Below, piece by piece: positions 19,659 through 28,169 of a stretch of DNA of 64,000 nucleotides. This DNA comes from Kutzneria sp. Lineage in GTDB: Bacteria > Actinomycetota > Actinomycetes > Mycobacteriales > Pseudonocardiaceae. Each line of letters begins with the position of its first letter. The first letter of the stretch is position 1. The position numbers and the translations under genes were made by a program. The notes beneath the pieces were generated by a model, which did no database searches, was not told the origin of the DNA, and was given only the letters and a program-made list of their open reading frames with translations. The stretch covers positions 1 through 64,000 of the forward strand of contig JAFAZC010000202.1 in NCBI GenBank assembly GCA_019239965.1, read 5' to 3'.

Positions 19659-21128
19659 ATGCCAGAACAATGGACCAGCGGTGGCCGGGAACTGCACCTC
19701 GACCTCGACCCGGCGTTGGGGCGGCGGACCGCCCTGGAAAGCGCGCTGCGGGAGGCGATCCGATCGGGACGACTGTCCTGCGGCACCCAGCTGCCGTCAT
19801 CCAGGACACTCGCCGCCGACCTTGGGCTGGCGCGGGGCACCGTCGTACATGCCTACCAGCAACTGCTCGCCGAGGGCTACCTGGAGAGCAGTTCGCGGAC
19901 CAGCACCAGGGTGGCCGCGTTGCCGCACGTGGCGCCGAACGAGCCGGCGCCAGGATCGGAGAGCCCCGGAGTCCACCACAACCTGCGATCCGGCAGGCCG
20001 GACAGCAGCGCCTTCCCCAGGACACAGTGGGCATCGGCGCTGCGCCACGCGATCGGCACCGTCCCCGACTCCGACCTCGACTACGGCGACCCGCGCGGGC
20101 ATCCGGCACTGCGGCGCGCCCTGGCCGGTTACCTCGCACGGGTCCGGGGAGTCAGGACCAGTGAGCAGCAGTTGATCGTCTGCTCCGGGTTCGGCCAGGG
20201 GCTGGCGCTGATCTGCGACGTGCTGCGTGCACGCGGCGCCTCGACGGTGGCCGTGGAGCACTGCGGGCTTCCCCAGCATGTCGACCTTGTCGCCGGTACC
20301 GGCTTGCGACCCAAGCCGGTACCGGTGGACGGCGACGGGCTGCGGATCGATTGCCTCGGGACGGCCGACGCGGTGATCGTCACGCCGTCGCATCAGTTCC
20401 CCTCCGGAATGACACTGCATCCGTCCCGCCGGACCGCACTGGTCGAATGGGCGCGCCGCCGCGACGCGCTGGTTGTCGAGGACGACTATGACGGCGAGTT
20501 CCGCTACGACCGGCAGCCGATCGGCGCCGTCCAGGGGCTGGACCCCGAGCACGTGGTGTACGCCGGAACGACGAGCAAGTCGCTGGCGCCCGCGGTACGG
20601 CTGGCGTGGTTCGCGGTGCCGCGCTGGCTGGTCGGCCCGATCACGTCCTCCCGCGCACTGGTCGAACGGCATCCGCCCACATTCGACCAGATCGCGTTCG
20701 CGCGCCTTGTCGATACCGGCGGCCTCGACCGGCATCTGCGCCGTATGCGGGCGCGCTACCGGCAACGCCGCGACCTGCTGCTGACCGCGCTGCGCACGGA
20801 GGTACCCGAGGTGCGGCCGGTCGGAGTCGCCGCCGGGCTGCACCTGACGCTGCTGCTGTCCGCGGACGGCCCGAGCGAGCTGGAGGTCCAGCGAACATTG
20901 GCCACCCAGGGTGTCGCGGTGGACGCCCTGTCGTTCTTCGCAAGGCAACCGCTGGCCGAACGTGGCCTGGTGGTCGGCTACGCGGCACCGGCCGGACACG
21001 CCTACCAGGCCGCGGTCCGGGCGCTGGTCACCGGCCTCCGCGAGGCGTTCGACGGACGGGGAGGGTCACCCGCTCAGCCGGTGGCCAGCAATCCGCGCGA
21101 CGGGATCGGCTACAGCGGCGTCACATAG
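19659..21128 (+). CDS. MocR/PdxR-type GntR regulator with aminotransferase domain
   Basis: 489 residues. A GntR-type winged helix (SRTLAADLGLARGTVVHAY) is joined by a linker to a class I aminotransferase fold. The PLP lysine is in TTSKSLAPAVRLAW, and the cofactor aspartate in VVEDDYDGEF. These regulators use pyridoxal phosphate to sense amines or vitamers. It is divergent from the AhpD/PEP-mutase pair, its likely target. The last 19 bp overlap the 3' end of the convergent SDR gene, so the C-terminal tail NPRDGIGYSGVT is encoded opposite another gene. Confidence 0.92.
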   Translation: MPEQWTSGGRELHLDLDPALGRRTALESALREAIRSGRLSCGTQLPSSRTLAADLGLARGTVVHAYQQLLAEGYLESSSRTSTRVAALPHVAPNEPAPGSESPGVHHNLRSGRPDSSAFPRTQWASALRHAIGTVPDSDLDYGDPRGHPALRRALAGYLARVRGVRTSEQQLIVCSGFGQGLALICDVLRARGASTVAVEHCGLPQHVDLVAGTGLRPKPVPVDGDGLRIDCLGTADAVIVTPSHQFPSGMTLHPSRRTALVEWARRRDALVVEDDYDGEFRYDRQPIGAVQGLDPEHVVYAGTTSKSLAPAVRLAWFAVPRWLVGPITSSRALVERHPPTFDQIAFARLVDTGGLDRHLRRMRARYRQRRDLLLTALRTEVPEVRPVGVAAGLHLTLLLSADGPSELEVQRTLATQGVAVDALSFFARQPLAERGLVVGYAAPAGHAYQAAVRALVTGLREAFDGRGGSPAQPVASNPRDGIGYSGVT

Positions 21129-21877
21129 GCGCCCGATATGCCTCCGTCGACGAGGAAGGTCGACGCAGTGACGAACGAGGAGTCGTCGCTGGCCAGGAAC
21201 GCCACCGCGCCGGCGATCTCCTCCGGCTCGGCGAACCGGCCGATCGGCACGTGCACCAGTCTGCGCGCGGCCCGCTCCGGATCGGCGGCGAACAATTCCT
21301 TGAGCAGCGGGGTGTTCACCGGCCCGGGACACAGCGCGTTGACCCGGATCCCCTCACGGGCGAACTGCACGCCGAGCTCCCGGCTCATGGCGAGCACCCC
21401 GCCCTTGGACGCGGTGTACGAGATCTGCGAGGTCGCCGCGCCCATCACGGCGACGAACGAAGCGGTGTTGATGATCGACCCCCGGCCCTGACGCCGCATG
21501 TGCGGCAGGACGTGCTTGCAGCACAGGTACACCGATGTCAGGTTGACCTGTTGGACCCGCTGCCACGCCTCGATTCCGGTGGTCAGGATCGAGTCGTCCT
21601 CTGGCGGTGAGATGCCGGCGTTGTTGAACGCCACGTCCACTGAGCCGTAGGCGTCCACCGCGGCCTGGAACAGCGCCTCGACTTCGGTCTCCTCGGTCAC
21701 GTCGACCTGGATGAACAGGCCGTCCACCTCCTTGGCCACCGCGGCGCCGGACACGGCGTTGACGTCTGCGACGACCACCTTGGCGCCCTCGGCGGCGAGC
21801 CGCCGGACCGAGGCGAGACCGATTCCGCTGCCGCCACCGGTGATCACCGCTACCCGGCCGTCGAGTCGTTGTGCCAT
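21110..21877 (-). CDS. Short-chain dehydrogenase/reductase of the glnA4 cluster
   Basis: 255 residues, a classical SDR: cofactor motif TGGGSGIG, NNAG, catalytic Ser/Tyr/Lys in NTAS...YTASKGG, and the closing VDGGISGAYVTPL. It would oxidise or reduce an alcohol/ketone using NAD(P). It is the last gene of the four-gene cluster and sits where M. tuberculosis has Rv2857c. Its start is 1 bp after the aldehyde dehydrogenase stop. Confidence 0.92.
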   Translation of the reverse strand: MAQRLDGRVAVITGGGSGIGLASVRRLAAEGAKVVVADVNAVSGAAVAKEVDGLFIQVDVTEETEVEALFQAAVDAYGSVDVAFNNAGISPPEDDSILTTGIEAWQRVQQVNLTSVYLCCKHVLPHMRRQGRGSIINTASFVAVMGAATSQISYTASKGGVLAMSRELGVQFAREGIRVNALCPGPVNTPLLKELFAADPERAARRLVHVPIGRFAEPEEIAGAVAFLASDDSSFVTASTFLVDGGISGAYVTPL

Positions 21878-21878
21878 C

Positions 21879-23240
21879 TCACTCCTCCGTCGCGATGAAC
21901 ACGTTCTTGGTCTCGGTGAAGGCCGCCGCGGCGTCGGGCCCGAGTTCGCGGCCGAGTCCGGACTGCTTGAATCCGCCGAACGGGGTCCAGTAGCGCACCG
22001 AGGAGTGCGAGTTGACCGACAGGGTGCCAGACTCCACCCCGCGAGCGACGCGCAGAGCCCGTCCCACGTCGGAAGTCCAGATCGAACCGGAAAGGCCGTA
22101 CCTGCTGTCGTTGGCCATCCGCACCGCGTCGGCCTCCTCGTCGAAGGGCAGCACGACGACGACCGGTCCGAAGATCTCCTCGACCACGGCGCGGTCGGTC
22201 TCCGATGACGGAGCTAGAACCGTTGGCGGGAACCAGAATCCTGGCCCGTCCGGCGCAGCGCCCCGGAACGCCACCGGCGCACCATCCGGCACGTAGGAGG
22301 CCACCTTGGCCCGATGGGCAGCCGAGATCAGCGGCCCCATCTCCGATTCGGCGTCGCGTGGGTCACCGACCCTCAGGCCACGCACTGCGGGCTCGAGCCG
22401 CTCCATGAACCGGTCGAACACGCTGCGCTGCACCAGGATCCGCGACCTGGCGCAGCAGTCCTGTCCTGCGTTGTCGAACACACCGTACGGCGCGGTTGCC
22501 GCGGCGCGCTCCAGGTCGGCGTCGGCGAAGACGATGTTGGCGCTCTTTCCGCCCAGCTCCAGGGTCACTCGCTTCACCTGCTCGGCACAGCCGGCCATGA
22601 TCTGCTTGCCGACAGCGGTCGATCCGGTGAACACCACCTTGCGCACGGCGGGGTGGGTGACGAACCTCTGCCCGACGACCGGTCCTTCCCCCGGAAGCAC
22701 CTGCAGGACGTGTTCGGGGATGCCGGCTCGCACGGCGAGCTCACCGATTCGCATGGCGGTCAGCGGCGTGAGTTCGGCCGGCTTGACCAGCACCGTGTTG
22801 CCCGCGGCGAGCGCGGGCGCGAAACCCCAGGAGGCGATGAGCATCGGATAGTTCCACGGCACGATGACACCGACGACACCAAGCGGTTCGCAGAAGGTCA
22901 CGTCAACACCGCCGGGCACCGGGATCTGCCGGCCGAAAAGCCGTTCCGGCGCGGCGGCGAAGTATTCCACCACGTCGCGGACGGCACCGGCTTCCCATCG
23001 GGCGGTCGCCGCGATGTGGCCGGAGTTCGTGGTTTCCAACCGGGCCAGGTTCTCCAGGTCGGCGTCGATCGCGTCGGCGAACCGCCGGAGCAGTCGGGCC
23101 CTGTCCCCCGGTGCCACCGCCCGCCAGGCCGGCAGCGCGGCCTGTGCTCGGGCGATCGCGGCATCGGTCTGCTCAAGTGTGACGGCTTCGACGGTGGTCA
23201 CCAGCTCCTCGGTCGCGGGATTGATGACATCGAGGATCAT
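21879..23240 (-). CDS. Aldehyde dehydrogenase (AldC/PuuC-like)
   Basis: 453 residues of the NAD(P)-dependent aldehyde dehydrogenase superfamily. Present are the nucleotide-binding PWNYP and FTGSTAVG, the general-base glutamate in LELGGKSAN, the catalytic cysteine in NAGQDCCARSR, and EEIFGPVV. In this cluster it would oxidise the gamma-glutamylated aldehyde made from an amine. The position matches Rv2858c (aldC). The start overlaps the upstream hydrolase stop by 4 bp. Confidence 0.93.
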   Translation of the reverse strand: MILDVINPATEELVTTVEAVTLEQTDAAIARAQAALPAWRAVAPGDRARLLRRFADAIDADLENLARLETTNSGHIAATARWEAGAVRDVVEYFAAAPERLFGRQIPVPGGVDVTFCEPLGVVGVIVPWNYPMLIASWGFAPALAAGNTVLVKPAELTPLTAMRIGELAVRAGIPEHVLQVLPGEGPVVGQRFVTHPAVRKVVFTGSTAVGKQIMAGCAEQVKRVTLELGGKSANIVFADADLERAAATAPYGVFDNAGQDCCARSRILVQRSVFDRFMERLEPAVRGLRVGDPRDAESEMGPLISAAHRAKVASYVPDGAPVAFRGAAPDGPGFWFPPTVLAPSSETDRAVVEEIFGPVVVVLPFDEEADAVRMANDSRYGLSGSIWTSDVGRALRVARGVESGTLSVNSHSSVRYWTPFGGFKQSGLGRELGPDAAAAFTETKNVFIATEE

Positions 23241-23956
23241 CGTCGCCTCCTTGTCTCATCGACCAATGCCTTGAACAGGCTGACTTCCGCGTCCTGTTCG
23301 GGATGCCACTGCACGCCGAGTACGAAGCCGCCCGTGCTCAGCTCGACCGCCTCGATGACGCCGTCGGCCGCCCACCCGACGGCGTCAAGACCGGCACCGA
23401 GCCGGTCGATCGCCTGATGATGGTGACAGGACACGGTGCTGCCGCGGCCAAGGGCGCCCGCGACCCGGCTGCCGGGGGCCAGCTCGACCTCGATGGGGGT
23501 GAACTCGCCGAGGACGGGCCGGTGGACGGTGCTGCCGGTGACGTCGGGAAGGTGCTGGCTTAGTGTGCCGCCGAAGGCGACGTTGAGCACCTGCATGCCA
23601 CGGCACACGCCGAGCACCGGAATGTCGGCGTCGACGGCGGCGCGTAGCAGCGCGAACTCCACGGCATCCCTCGCCACGCGAGGCGCATCGGTTCCGGGGT
23701 GGGCCGGCTGGCCGTAGCGACCGGGGTCGACGTCGGGACCACCGGCGAGCACCAGGGCATCCACAAAGGACAGACTGGCCTTCTGCCATTCCGCGACCGG
23801 CGGCAGCAACACGGGACTGCCGCCCGCACTGACGACGACATCCACATAGGTCCGTGGAAGCAGCGCGGCTTCGACATCCCAGGGGCCGTAGCGCGCCCTT
23901 TCCAGATAGCTGACGATTCCGACGACCGGGCGCGATTCACAGTCGCTCGAAGCCAC
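23237..23956 (-). CDS. Class I amidotransferase-type gamma-glutamyl hydrolase (PuuD-like)
   Basis: 239 residues. The nucleophile cysteine is in GVCRGMQVLNVAFGG and the His-Glu pair in GVQWHPEQDAE, as in PuuD and Rv2859c. It hydrolyses the gamma-glutamyl bond to release glutamate and the oxidised amine product. GTG 23956 was chosen because GGGAG is seven bases upstream, and it overlaps the 3' end of the synthetase gene by 20 bp. The longer open frame to 24121 is read through that gene. Confidence 0.9.
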   Translation of the reverse strand: MASSDCESRPVVGIVSYLERARYGPWDVEAALLPRTYVDVVVSAGGSPVLLPPVAEWQKASLSFVDALVLAGGPDVDPGRYGQPAHPGTDAPRVARDAVEFALLRAAVDADIPVLGVCRGMQVLNVAFGGTLSQHLPDVTGSTVHRPVLGEFTPIEVELAPGSRVAGALGRGSTVSCHHHQAIDRLGAGLDAVGWAADGVIEAVELSTGGFVLGVQWHPEQDAEVSLFKALVDETRRRR

Positions 23957-25301
23957 GTACACGCTCCCAGTCGGTGACGGCGGAGGAAAAGGCGGCCAGC
24001 TCCACGTTGGCGGCGTTGACATAGTGATTGACGACATCGGTGCCAAAGGCGGACCGGGCGAGTTCACTCGCCGAGAACTCCTCGGCCGCGGCCGCCAGGG
24101 TTGTCGGCACGGTGGGCGCACCGCAGACGTAGGCGTTGCCGGCGACCTCGGGTTCCAACACGAGTTCGTCGTCGATGCCGCGCAGCCCGGCGGCTATCAG
24201 GCCGGACACCGCCAGATAGGGATTGACATCGCCACCGGGGACGCGGTTCTCCACTCGCAGACCAGCGCCGTGGCCGACGAGCCGCAGCGCGCAGGTGCGG
24301 TTGTCCCTGCCCCATGCGACCGCGGTCGGCGCGAAGCTTCCCGGGACGAACCGCTTGTAGGAGTTGATGTTCGGTGCCAACAGCATCGTCAGCTCGCGTA
24401 GGAAGGTGAGCTGACCGGCAATGAAGTGTCCGGCTTGCTTGGACAGCCCGTACGGTCCGTCGCCGGCGAAGGTCAACCCGCCATCCGCGCCGCGCAGGCT
24501 GATGTGAATGTGACAGGAGTTTCCCTCGCGCTGGTCGTACTTGGCCATGAAGGTCAGGCTCTTGCCCTCCTGAGCGGCGATCTCCTTGGCACCAGTCTTG
24601 TACAGCACATGGTTGTCGCAAGTCGTGAGCGCGTCGGCGTAGCGGAACACGATTTCGTGCTGGCCGAGGTTGCATTCGCCTTTTGCGGACTCGACGGCCA
24701 TGCCGGCACCGCCCATCTCGTTGCGGATCCGGCGCAGCAGCGGTTCCACCCTCGAGGTCCCGAGCAGTGAATAGTCCACGTTGTACTGGTTGGCCGGCCG
24801 AAGCCCGCGGTACCCGAGGTCGTTGGCGCGTTCGTAGCTGTCGTCGAACACCATGAATTCCAACTCGGTGCCGACCAGCGCGACAAGGTCGCGCTCGGCC
24901 AGCCGGTCAAGCTGACGGCGCAAGATCTGGCGTGGTGAGACGGTGACCGGACTCTCGTCGGGCCATTCCACATCACACAGCACGAAGGCGGTCGCGGGCA
25001 GCCAGGGAACCAGCCGCAGCGTCGTGAGGTCGGGGCGCATCACGAAATCGCCGTATCCCCGTTCCCACGAGGAGATCTCGTAGCCACCGACAGTGGTCAT
25101 CTCCACGTCGACAGCGAGCAGATAGTTGCACCCTTCGGTGGCGTGTTCGACAACCGTGTCGAGGAAGTAGTGTGCCGCACACCGTTTGCCCTGAAGCCGA
25201 CCCTGCATGTCCACGATGGCGACGAGCACCGTGTCCACCGATCCGCCGTCGACCATGCCGCGCAACGACTCGACGGTGAGCCTGCCTCCGCCGTGTGGCA
25301 T
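23937..25301 (-). CDS. glnA4: Glutamine synthetase-like gamma-glutamyl-amine ligase (GlnA4 type)
   Basis: 454 residues. Conserved glutamine-synthetase features are visible: GTELEFMVF, the beta-Glu region ESAKGECNLGQHEI, SCHIHIS, RLVGHG and the ENRVPGGDVNPYL loop. With the next three genes it reproduces the Rv2860c-Rv2857c order. In Streptomyces coelicolor GlnA4 glutamylates ethanolamine, and its relatives act on polyamines. I infer an ATP-dependent ligase that caps an amine before its oxidation, not an assimilatory glutamine synthetase. ATG 25301 follows AAGGG by seven bases. First gene of the operon. Confidence 0.9.
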   Translation of the reverse strand: MPHGGGRLTVESLRGMVDGGSVDTVLVAIVDMQGRLQGKRCAAHYFLDTVVEHATEGCNYLLAVDVEMTTVGGYEISSWERGYGDFVMRPDLTTLRLVPWLPATAFVLCDVEWPDESPVTVSPRQILRRQLDRLAERDLVALVGTELEFMVFDDSYERANDLGYRGLRPANQYNVDYSLLGTSRVEPLLRRIRNEMGGAGMAVESAKGECNLGQHEIVFRYADALTTCDNHVLYKTGAKEIAAQEGKSLTFMAKYDQREGNSCHIHISLRGADGGLTFAGDGPYGLSKQAGHFIAGQLTFLRELTMLLAPNINSYKRFVPGSFAPTAVAWGRDNRTCALRLVGHGAGLRVENRVPGGDVNPYLAVSGLIAAGLRGIDDELVLEPEVAGNAYVCGAPTVPTTLAAAAEEFSASELARSAFGTDVVNHYVNAANVELAAFSSAVTDWERVRGFERL

Positions 25302-25393
25302 CCGGCCACCCTTCTGCCGTGCGGACAAGGGCCCGCGGCCTTCTCCACGCTGCCGGCCTTTGTGCTGCTGGCCTCCTGGAGGATCCTGATCTA

Positions 25394-25424
25394 TTGACGG
25401 TGGGGCGTCAACTTCAGGTACAGT
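25394..25424 (+). promoter_or_regulatory. Promoter of DAHP synthase leader
   Basis: TTGACG (25394-25399) and TACAGT (25419-25424), 19 bp apart. Transcription starting about seven bases after the -10 would begin at or next to the GTG at 25431, so the leader peptide would be translated from a leaderless transcript. Confidence 0.5.
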
Positions 25425-25430
25425 GGCCCC

Positions 25431-25496
25431 GTGCGGCGTTATCCGTGGTTTAGCGAGCCGGTCCTGGATGGACCCGGCGGCGACACCACGCGCTGA
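25431..25496 (+). CDS. 21-residue aromatic leader peptide (candidate attenuator)
   Basis: A 21-codon open frame starting GTG and beginning VRRYPWFSEP, with Tyr, Trp and Phe codons at positions 4, 6 and 7, then TGA at 25494. All three aromatic amino acids appear within four codons immediately upstream of a gene for the first step of aromatic biosynthesis. This is the hallmark of ribosome-mediated attenuation. Hairpin GGTCC-TGGAT-GGACC (25460-25474) lies inside the later codons and could rearrange when a ribosome stalls at the aromatic cluster. Confidence 0.6.
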   Translation: MRRYPWFSEPVLDGPGGDTTR

Positions 25497-25513
25497 CCGC
25501 GACGATCATCCAG

Positions 25514-25594
25514 AGCCGGCCCTGGCGAGGCGAGAAAGCCTCAGCCTTTCGTTTGCTGCTACGCAGGCAAGCCGGCTCACCTGGATCGGCTTGC
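25514..25594 (+). promoter_or_regulatory. Alternative RNA hairpins upstream of DAHP synthase (attenuator)
   Basis: A terminator-like stem GGCGAGGC (25524-25531) / GCCTC-A-GCC (25538-25546) is followed by TTTCGTTTG. A second stem GCAAGCCG (25567-25574) / CGGCTTGC (25587-25594) lies just ahead of the ribosome-binding site. AGCCGGC (25514-25520) can instead pair with GCCGGCT (25571-25577), and CATCCAG (25507-25513) with CTGGATG inside the leader ORF (25464-25470). Mutually exclusive pairings of this kind fit attenuation. Pairings were found by eye; energies were not computed. Confidence 0.5.
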
Positions 25595-25611
25595 GGAGAG
25601 GAATCCCCACC

Positions 25612-26697
25612 GTGTCCATTGGTGATCAGATACACAATCAGCGCATCGTCGGCAGCCGACCGATGATCTCCCCGGCACTGCTGCGTGACGAGTTGCCACT
25701 GACCGAAGCCGGCCAGGCTGGCGTCCTGCGCAGCCGTGCCGCCGTCACCAGGGTTCTCGACGGCGTCGACGACCGGCTGCTCGTCGTCGTCGGCCCCTGC
25801 TCGGTGCACGACCCGGTGGCCGGCCTCGACTACGCGCGCCGGCTCGCCGAACTCGCCGCGGAGCTGTCCGATCAGCTGTGCGTCGTCATGCGCGTGTACT
25901 TCGAGAAGCCGAGGACAACCCTGGGCTGGAAGGGCCTGCTCAACGATCCAGGCCTCGACGGCAGCTTCGACGTCAACCACGGGCTGCGCACCGCTCGCGC
26001 GCTGTTGCTGGACATCCTCGCGCTCGACCTACCAGTGGGATGCGAGTTCCTCGATCCGATCACCCCGCAGTACATCGCCGACACCGTCAGCTGGGGCTCG
26101 ATCGGCGCGAGGACCGCACAGAGCCAGGTGCACCGCCAGCTGTGCAGCGGGCTGTCGATGCCGATCGGGATCAAGAACTCCACCGACGGCGACGTGCAGG
26201 TCGCCGTCGACGCGGTGAAGGCGGCCGCCAGCAGTCACGTGTTCCCGGGGATCACCGACGACGGGCTCGCGGCGATCTTCTCCACCAGCGGCAATCCCGA
26301 CTGCCACGTGATCCTGCGCGGTGGCGCCGCCGGTCCGAACTACGACCGGGTCAGCGTCGAGGCGACGGTGGACCGCCTTGAGCGGGCCGCTCTGCCCGGC
26401 CGGCTCATCGTCGACGCCAGCCACGGCAACAGCGGCAAGGACCACCTGCGCCAACCCGTCGTGGCGGCTGAGGTCGGTGCCCGGCTGGCCGCCGGCGAGC
26501 ACGGTGTCGTCGGCCTGATGCTGGAAAGCTTCCTCGTGCCCGGTCGACAGGAGCTCACCCTCGGCAGGGCGTCGGATCTCGTCTACGGGCAGAGCGTCAC
26601 CGACGGATGCATGGGCTGGGAGACGACCGTGTCGGTGTTGCGGGAGTTGGCCTCGGCCGTTGCCCAGCGGCGGACGTGCGCGCTCGCGACCACCTAG
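25612..26697 (+). CDS. aroG: 3-deoxy-7-phosphoheptulonate (DAHP) synthase, type I (AroG-like)
   Basis: 361 residues, close to E. coli AroG/F/H. Motifs: VVVGPCSVHDP, MRVYFEKPRTTLGWKGLLNDP, GCEFLDPITPQY, SWGSIGARTAQSQVHRQL, PIGIKNSTDG, DASHGNSGKDH and LMLESFL. It condenses phosphoenolpyruvate with erythrose-4-phosphate, the first shikimate-pathway step. GTG 25612 (after GGAGAGGA) gives the family N-terminus; the open frame begins earlier at 25423. Most actinobacteria rely on the plant-like type II enzyme, so this may be a second isoenzyme. Expression probably responds to aromatic amino acids through the upstream leader. Confidence 0.93.
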   Translation: MSIGDQIHNQRIVGSRPMISPALLRDELPLTEAGQAGVLRSRAAVTRVLDGVDDRLLVVVGPCSVHDPVAGLDYARRLAELAAELSDQLCVVMRVYFEKPRTTLGWKGLLNDPGLDGSFDVNHGLRTARALLLDILALDLPVGCEFLDPITPQYIADTVSWGSIGARTAQSQVHRQLCSGLSMPIGIKNSTDGDVQVAVDAVKAAASSHVFPGITDDGLAAIFSTSGNPDCHVILRGGAAGPNYDRVSVEATVDRLERAALPGRLIVDASHGNSGKDHLRQPVVAAEVGARLAAGEHGVVGLMLESFLVPGRQELTLGRASDLVYGQSVTDGCMGWETTVSVLRELASAVAQRRTCALATT

Positions 26698-27680
26698 CGG
26701 TCAGCCGGCCAGCCGGACCGGACGAAGGTCAGCCCGCCGGCGCCGGCGGCGCAGATCCAGGCGAGCACGAGCGTGATGATCGTCTGCGAACCGGCGTTGA
26801 TCAAGACAGCCCACCACAGCGCGAGACCGAGGGCGCTCACGAGCAGCACACAGGCCAGCGCGGCCAGCGGCGAGCGACAGGGCGCCGCGGCCAACGCCAG
26901 TCGGCTGCCCGATGGCGCCCGGACCAGCGCGGCGAGCGCCAGCACGGCCACGACCGGCGGTAGCACGAGCCCTCCCCAGGCCAGCAACGGAGCGGGCCGG
27001 GACCCGCCGGCTACCACCAGGAGGGTGATCAGACCCACCACGACAGCGCAGACCGGTCGAGCCGACTGCTGGAACAGCTGGGTGATGTCGGGACGGTCGG
27101 CGGGCCGGGCATCCGGCACCCTCCTGCGCAGCCGGGTCAACTGCACTCGAATCCTCGAGTCGTCCGGCGCCTTGCGCAGCGCCGCCCGGTAGGCACGCTC
27201 GGCCGTTGAGAAGTCCCGGATCCGCACGGCGGCATCACCGAGCAGAAGATACGGCCGCACCTGGGTCGGTCCGAGTTCCACCGAGCGCCGGGCCGCCGCC
27301 AGCGCCTCCGGCCAACGTCGGGCCGCGGCCAGCGCCTCGGCCAACGCGAAGGGGCACCGCCAGTCCGACGGTGCGAGCCGAGCCGCCCTGCGAGCGGCCG
27401 TGACGGCTTCACGGTGCCGATGAAGGCCGCTGAGCGCCCTGCTGGCCAGCCGCTGAGCCAGGGCGCGGTCACCGCCTAGCGGCAACGCGCGAGTGGCGGC
27501 CGCCAGCGCGGCCGCAGGGTCGCCCCGGTCCAGATGTGCCGCCGCGAGCCGACACCACACGTCCTGCCGATACGGGTGTTCGACGGTGATCGGTTTGAGC
27601 AGTGCGATGGCCTTACCCGCTCGTCCGCTCGCGGTCAGCTCCGCCGCCTGGTGCAGCACCGAACTGATCGGCTCGACCAT
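26694..27680 (-). CDS. TPR-repeat protein with C-terminal membrane domain
   Basis: 328 residues. The N-terminal ~190 are tetratricopeptide-like helices rich in Ala and Arg (PAAALAAATRALPLGGDRA, WPEALAAARRSVELGP, FSTAERAYRAALRKAPDD), a protein-protein scaffold. The C-terminal ~130 form four membrane helices. ATG 27680 follows GGGAGGA by eight bases and was preferred to the first codon of the open frame at 27725. The stop overlaps the DAHP synthase stop by 4 bp (convergent). Function unknown. Confidence 0.8.
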   Translation of the reverse strand: MVEPISSVLHQAAELTASGRAGKAIALLKPITVEHPYRQDVWCRLAAAHLDRGDPAAALAAATRALPLGGDRALAQRLASRALSGLHRHREAVTAARRAARLAPSDWRCPFALAEALAAARRWPEALAAARRSVELGPTQVRPYLLLGDAAVRIRDFSTAERAYRAALRKAPDDSRIRVQLTRLRRRVPDARPADRPDITQLFQQSARPVCAVVVGLITLLVVAGGSRPAPLLAWGGLVLPPVVAVLALAALVRAPSGSRLALAAAPCRSPLAALACVLLVSALGLALWWAVLINAGSQTIITLVLAWICAAGAGGLTFVRSGWPADR

Positions 27681-28150
27681 CGCTCGCGTCCTCCCGCGCT
27701 CAGCGACTATGACCACCGATCTCATCTTGACAGGAAGTTCACGCCAGAAGAGCGGCTTGGCGATACCGGCGTGTCGCCCATTGCGGTACCGCCACTCAGT
27801 CCAATGCGGTTTTCATGATCATATCCGGCCTGGCCGACCTTGTCAGAGACGGGACACCAGCGGCCGCCCTGCCATGTTTGTGCAGGTCATCCATTCATCC
27901 GCTCATCCTATCTACTGTCGGTTCTGTGATCCTGGTCACACCACTCCCTCTCATTCGCCTGATCAGGTCATCTCCGAGCACTTTCGTACGGTGAATTACC
28001 GTTACCTCTGGACCCATCCCCAGATGAGTGACAGATTGAACCGAGAAGTTCGCCTGGGGGCGACATTGAGTGAACGTGAACAGGAGCACTGCGGATGAGC
28101 GGTCTACTCCCGACCACGTTGAGATGTTGGGAACTTGAGGGGTGGACACT
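27681..28150 (+). promoter_or_regulatory. ssgB upstream region with three tandem palindromes
   Basis: This 470-bp gap has no convincing gene apart from a small uORF near its end. It holds a perfect CRP-type site, TGTGA-N6-TCACA (27925-27940), a 10-bp palindrome CCTGATCAGG (27958-27967), and ACGGT-N5-ACCGT (27988-28002). Their centres are about 30 and 33 bp apart, so they lie on one face of the helix. They are 150-225 bp before ssgB. This looks like a multi-input developmental promoter. Confidence 0.5.
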
Positions 28151-28169
28151 ATGCGTAACGACCACATGA
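28095..28169 (+). CDS. Possible 24-residue upstream ORF overlapping ssgB start
   Basis: ATG 28095, with AGGAG eight bases upstream, opens 24 codons (MSGLLPTTLRCWELEGW then LCVTTT) and stops at 28169, 19 bp inside ssgB in another frame. It contains two Trp and two rare CTA codons. It could modulate ssgB translation. Too short to judge by composition. Confidence 0.25.
   Translation: MSGLLPTTLRCWELEGWTLCVTTT

Noticed and set aside
27493-28098. 201-codon plus-strand frame crossing into the ssgB upstream region
   Set aside because: It starts antisense to the TPR gene and crosses the palindromes; composition is not coding-like.
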